Shown here piece by piece: positions 61,686 through 64,000 of a stretch of 64,000 bases of DNA. How positions within the stretch are numbered: position 1 is the first letter of the stretch; each line of letters starts with the position of its first letter. The stretch covers positions 1 to 64,000 of the forward strand of contig NZ_JAFCLZ010000031.1 in assembly GCF_018130165.1 (NCBI RefSeq), in the 5' to 3' direction. The notes below the pieces were generated by a model. The model searched no databases, was not told where the DNA came from, and saw nothing but the letters and a program-made list of their open reading frames with translations. The position numbers were made by a program, and so were the translations under genes. This DNA comes from Bradyrhizobium sp. JYMT SZCCT0180. GTDB lineage: Bacteria; Pseudomonadota; Alphaproteobacteria; Rhizobiales; Xanthobacteraceae.

Positions 61686-61745
61686 GCTTTGGGTCAAAAG
61701 CCGACGTGGAGGATATGTCCGCTTCTGGCGCGAAACGGTCATTCG
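61686..61745. repeat. Dispersed intergenic repeat, copy M
   Basis: CTTTGGGTCAAAAGCCGACG and ATGTCCGCTTCTGGCGCGAA followed by ACGGTCATTC: a short copy of the first half of the family. Confidence 0.7.
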
Positions 61746-61793
61746 ATATCTTTGGCAAGTAGGCTAAGGGCCACTAGGCGACATTCGAACTGT

Positions 61794-62699
61794 CTACGAG
61801 GCTGACGCCGATACGAGCCACAAACCCACATGTAAGCTGCTCCCATCCGCGCCGATCTTTGCGGCGAGCGCGTTGCGAACCGCCTCGGTAGCGCGCTCTC
61901 GTTGCTCGTCCGAAGCCTTCTCAAGGAGTGCAGGCAGCGGGCCCGCCTGCGTGATGAACGCCATGCTTTGCGCGATGTCCTTGCCATGGATCGGCACGTC
62001 CGTTTCCTTAAGCACAATTTTGCGGAACCCGGCCTCGGCGAGGATTCCGTGCAAGCGATCTTTTTGCGCCAACGAGAACATTCCCGGCGCTGTCGGATCC
62101 GCAGGCAGCGGTGGCGGCACATGCGGCCGTGCCGCCTCGATCGGCACGTGAAACCACGGGGACTCTGGCAAGGTCCGAAAACAAACGAATACTAGGCGCC
62201 CGCTTTCTTTCATGCCGCTGCGGATATTTGCAAAGGCCTTGACCGCGTCATCGAAGAACATCACCCCAAACCGCGAATACACTAGATCAGCCCAGCGCAG
62301 TTCGAAGCCATATGTCGTCGCATCCGCCAGGGCGAAGCTCACGTTGCCAAGCCCCGCGTCGGCGCTCCGGTCCCTGGCGTAACCGAGCATTGGTGCCGAG
62401 ACATCAACGCCCAGCACCGCACCTGATGGTCCCACGATCTTGCCGAACGCCAACATCGTATCACCGGTGCCACATCCGACGTCGATCACATGCTCACCGG
62501 GCTTTGGCGCGGCAGCATCCAGGCTGAGGGCCGTGACCGCCGTGAAGACGTCGCTGATCACGGCCTGCTGCGAAATCCAGGAGTGACCCATGGTGCCGTT
62601 CCAGAACTCTGCTCCACGGGAAGTTGGCGCTGGCATGCAGTGAATGTCCTGTTGCTGTAGACTATGTTCCCTGACGCAATTGTCGAGGTCGTTGGTCAC
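61794..62699 (-). CDS. Class I SAM-dependent methyltransferase
   Basis: A 301-aa methyltransferase with WNGTMGHSWISQQAVISDVF, motif I EHVIDVGCGTGDTMLAFGKI, VLGVDVSAPMLGYARD, FALADATTYGF, and DLVYSRFGVMFFDD. It resembles the UbiE/Methyltransf_25 group; the substrate is not readable. Its GTG start (62699) overlaps the stop of the Bug-type gene by 4 bases, so the two are coupled. ATG 62636 (MPAPTSRGAEF) is a plausible shorter start, since the conserved region begins there. Confidence 0.85.
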   Translation of the reverse strand: MTNDLDNCVREHSLQQQDIHCMPAPTSRGAEFWNGTMGHSWISQQAVISDVFTAVTALSLDAAAPKPGEHVIDVGCGTGDTMLAFGKIVGPSGAVLGVDVSAPMLGYARDRSADAGLGNVSFALADATTYGFELRWADLVYSRFGVMFFDDAVKAFANIRSGMKESGRLVFVCFRTLPESPWFHVPIEAARPHVPPPLPADPTAPGMFSLAQKDRLHGILAEAGFRKIVLKETDVPIHGKDIAQSMAFITQAGPLPALLEKASDEQRERATEAVRNALAAKIGADGSSLHVGLWLVSASAS

Positions 62700-63657
62700 T
62701 CCGGCTTCAATCCGATGGCCTTGACCAGATCCGCATTGATGGCGATCTCCTTCAGGACATGCCCATGAAATTCGTCCGGCGTCATTACCATCGGGTCGAA
62801 GCCCAGTGCGGCCAGCTTATCCCGAACCTTCGGCTCCTGTAATGCCTTGAGCGTCTCACGGTGCAGCTTATCGACGATCTCACGCGGCGTCTTTGCCGGC
62901 AAGAAAAGTCCGAACCACGTCGGATACTCGGCACTCTTAAAACCGGCTTCCTCGGTGGTCGGCACTTCAGGTAGCGCGGCGGAGCGCTTGGAACTGTTCA
63001 CCGCAAGCGCAGAGAGCTTGCCGTCCCGGATGTGGGGTAGAGCCGCCCCGATCGCCACAAGGTAAAAATCGACTCGTCCCGTGATCACCTCGGTCATCGC
63101 TTCCGGACCACCTTTGAAGGGAATATGCACGGCCTGCACGCCGGCACTAAGCCGGAATCGTTCTGCGCTCAGATGCGAAGCAGTACCCACGCCGAGCGAG
63201 GCGAAGTTGGACGCGCCCGGCTTCGCATGGGCCGCAGTGACAAAATCGCCGGCTGTTTTGAAGCCTCTGCCCGGCGGAACTACCAGGACGAACGGCGTGC
63301 TGCCCAGGGGGCGACCGCCGCAAAATCTCGCGCCGGGTCATAGCTCAGGTTGGCAAATAGCGAAGGTGCAATCGCATGCGCGGATGAGTTGACGAGGATC
63401 GTGTAGCCGTCGGGGTTCGCCTTGGCGACGAGGCCGCTACCGATCGTCGCGCCTGCGCCGGGACGATTCTCCACAGTAATGCTTTGACCAAGCTGCACCG
63501 CCAGCTGCTCGAATACGATGCGCGGGACAATGTCGACAAGGCTGCCCGCCGCGACTGGGACGATCGCCTTCAGTGGTTTTGTCGGCCAGGTCTGAGCGTG
63601 CGCATCTAAGCTTGCGAGGCCAAGGACAGACAGCAAGATCATCCAGCTATGCTTCAT
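62696..63657 (-). pseudogene. Bug/TctC-type binding protein, frameshifted
   Basis: The first frame from ATG 63657 has a signal peptide (MKHSWMILLSVLGLASLDAH) and the family opening TWPTKPLKAIVPVAAGSLVD, ENRPGAGATIGSG and YTILVNSSAHAIAPSLF. It fails at a run of five C near 63307-63312; one more C would give VAPLGSTPFVLVVPPG. The second frame continues FASLGVGTASHLSAE, VHIPFKGGPEAMTEVITGRV and LPEVPTTEEAGF to 62696. All family parts are present. It is divergent from the LysR gene. Confidence 0.85.
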
Positions 63658-63786
63658 GGCTTCCCCGCTTTTTCGACGAGCCGGCGCCGCGTGGCTTCTC
63701 ACCAGGACACCTGTGCGGCAGATGGTGCCACGCGTCCAATACATAAAAGATCTGTTCATTCATGCCGGTTCGGCATAAGCAAGGTC

Positions 63787-64000
63787 ATGGACCTCCGTCG
63801 CGCGCGCACCTTTGTGACAGTGGCCGAACTCGGGACTGTCTCCAAGGCGGCCCTGCGCCTGCCTTTGTGACAGTGGCCGAACTCGGGACTGTCTCCAAGG
63901 CGGCCCTGCGCCTGCGCGTGGCCCAGCCTGCACTCTCCCGGCAAATCGGCGAGCTCGAGCAGGAGCTTGGTTTCAAACTCTTCGATCGCGTGGGACGCCG
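63787..64000 (+). pseudogene. LysR-family regulator broken by 53-bp duplication
   Basis: The start MDLRRARTFVTVAELGTVSK and AALRL is a LysR-type HTH, but a direct 53-bp duplication (63809-63861 and 63862-63914) shifts the frame and stops it at residue 27. With one copy removed it reads AALRLRVAQPALSRQIGELE and QELGFKLFDR, a normal LysR recognition helix. The rest lies beyond the window. It is divergent from the Bug-type gene, which such a regulator would normally control. Confidence 0.85.

Overview
The window looks like chromosome of a Bradyrhizobium-type alphaproteobacterium (Bradyrhizobiaceae). The signs are high-GC coding sequence, Rhizobiales-type PmtA and flagellar genes, many tiny proteins of kinds I remember from Bradyrhizobium, and dispersed palindromic intergenic repeats. 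No database search was possible, so the assignment rests on recognised protein families.

Layout. (1) 1-5.8 kb is ordinary backbone: a repeat block, flgD and fliK on the minus strand, then mnmA, pmtA and a small exported protein on the plus strand, ending at a complete tRNA-Met(CAT). (2) 5.8-15.2 kb starts directly behind that tRNA and looks like a mobilizable element: a MobV-type relaxase, a nearby inverted repeat that could be oriT, a ribbon-helix-helix (RHH)-like protein and a ParA ATPase, with eleven exact 8-bp direct repeats upstream of parA that could be its centromere. Next to it is a minus-strand run of five genes (DUF2130 coiled-coil/nuclease-like protein, a small DUF6634-like protein, a metallophosphoesterase and two unknowns, one with a nuclease-like motif). 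(3) 15.3-25.5 kb is a gene-poor accessory stretch of microgenes, decayed genes and response regulators. It ends in an unusual 765-aa LuxR-like protein with a degenerate receiver, possible membrane segments and a repeat-rich His/Asp tail. (4) 25.5-34.1 kb is a metabolic cluster: a minus-strand operon of MarR regulator, Bug-type binding protein and frameshifted O-methyltransferase, opposite a frameshifted tannase/feruloyl esterase, soxC, a short soxD and a haloperoxidase-like protein. (5) 34.8-48.2 kb mixes microgenes with PPi-type phosphofructokinase, phasin, a stand-alone lpxD, a five-GAF histidine kinase split by a frameshift, its response regulator and an MFS transporter. (6) 48.2-55.5 kb is scrap: microgenes, a ligase fragment, tRNA remnants, a frameshifted integrase and IS110 and binding-protein fragments. 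(7) 55.6-64 kb holds a MAPEG protein, an adenylate cyclase/TPR protein, a FixJ-like regulator with a MASE4 kinase, an ABC binding protein, a methyltransferase, a frameshifted Bug protein and a LysR gene broken by a 53-bp duplication at the window edge.

How it fits together. The ParA/RHH/relaxase set is for maintenance and transfer. No conjugation pore (type IV secretion) is present, so transfer would need a helper. The adjacent nuclease/phosphoesterase genes are the best candidate for an undescribed cargo system. The LuxR-like repeat protein is the most unusual single gene. A related family of intergenic repeats recurs from 25.5 to 61.7 kb but I do not see it in the 5.8-25 kb element, which suggests different histories for the two parts. 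Many genes carry single indels, often in homopolymers, so real decay and consensus errors both need considering.
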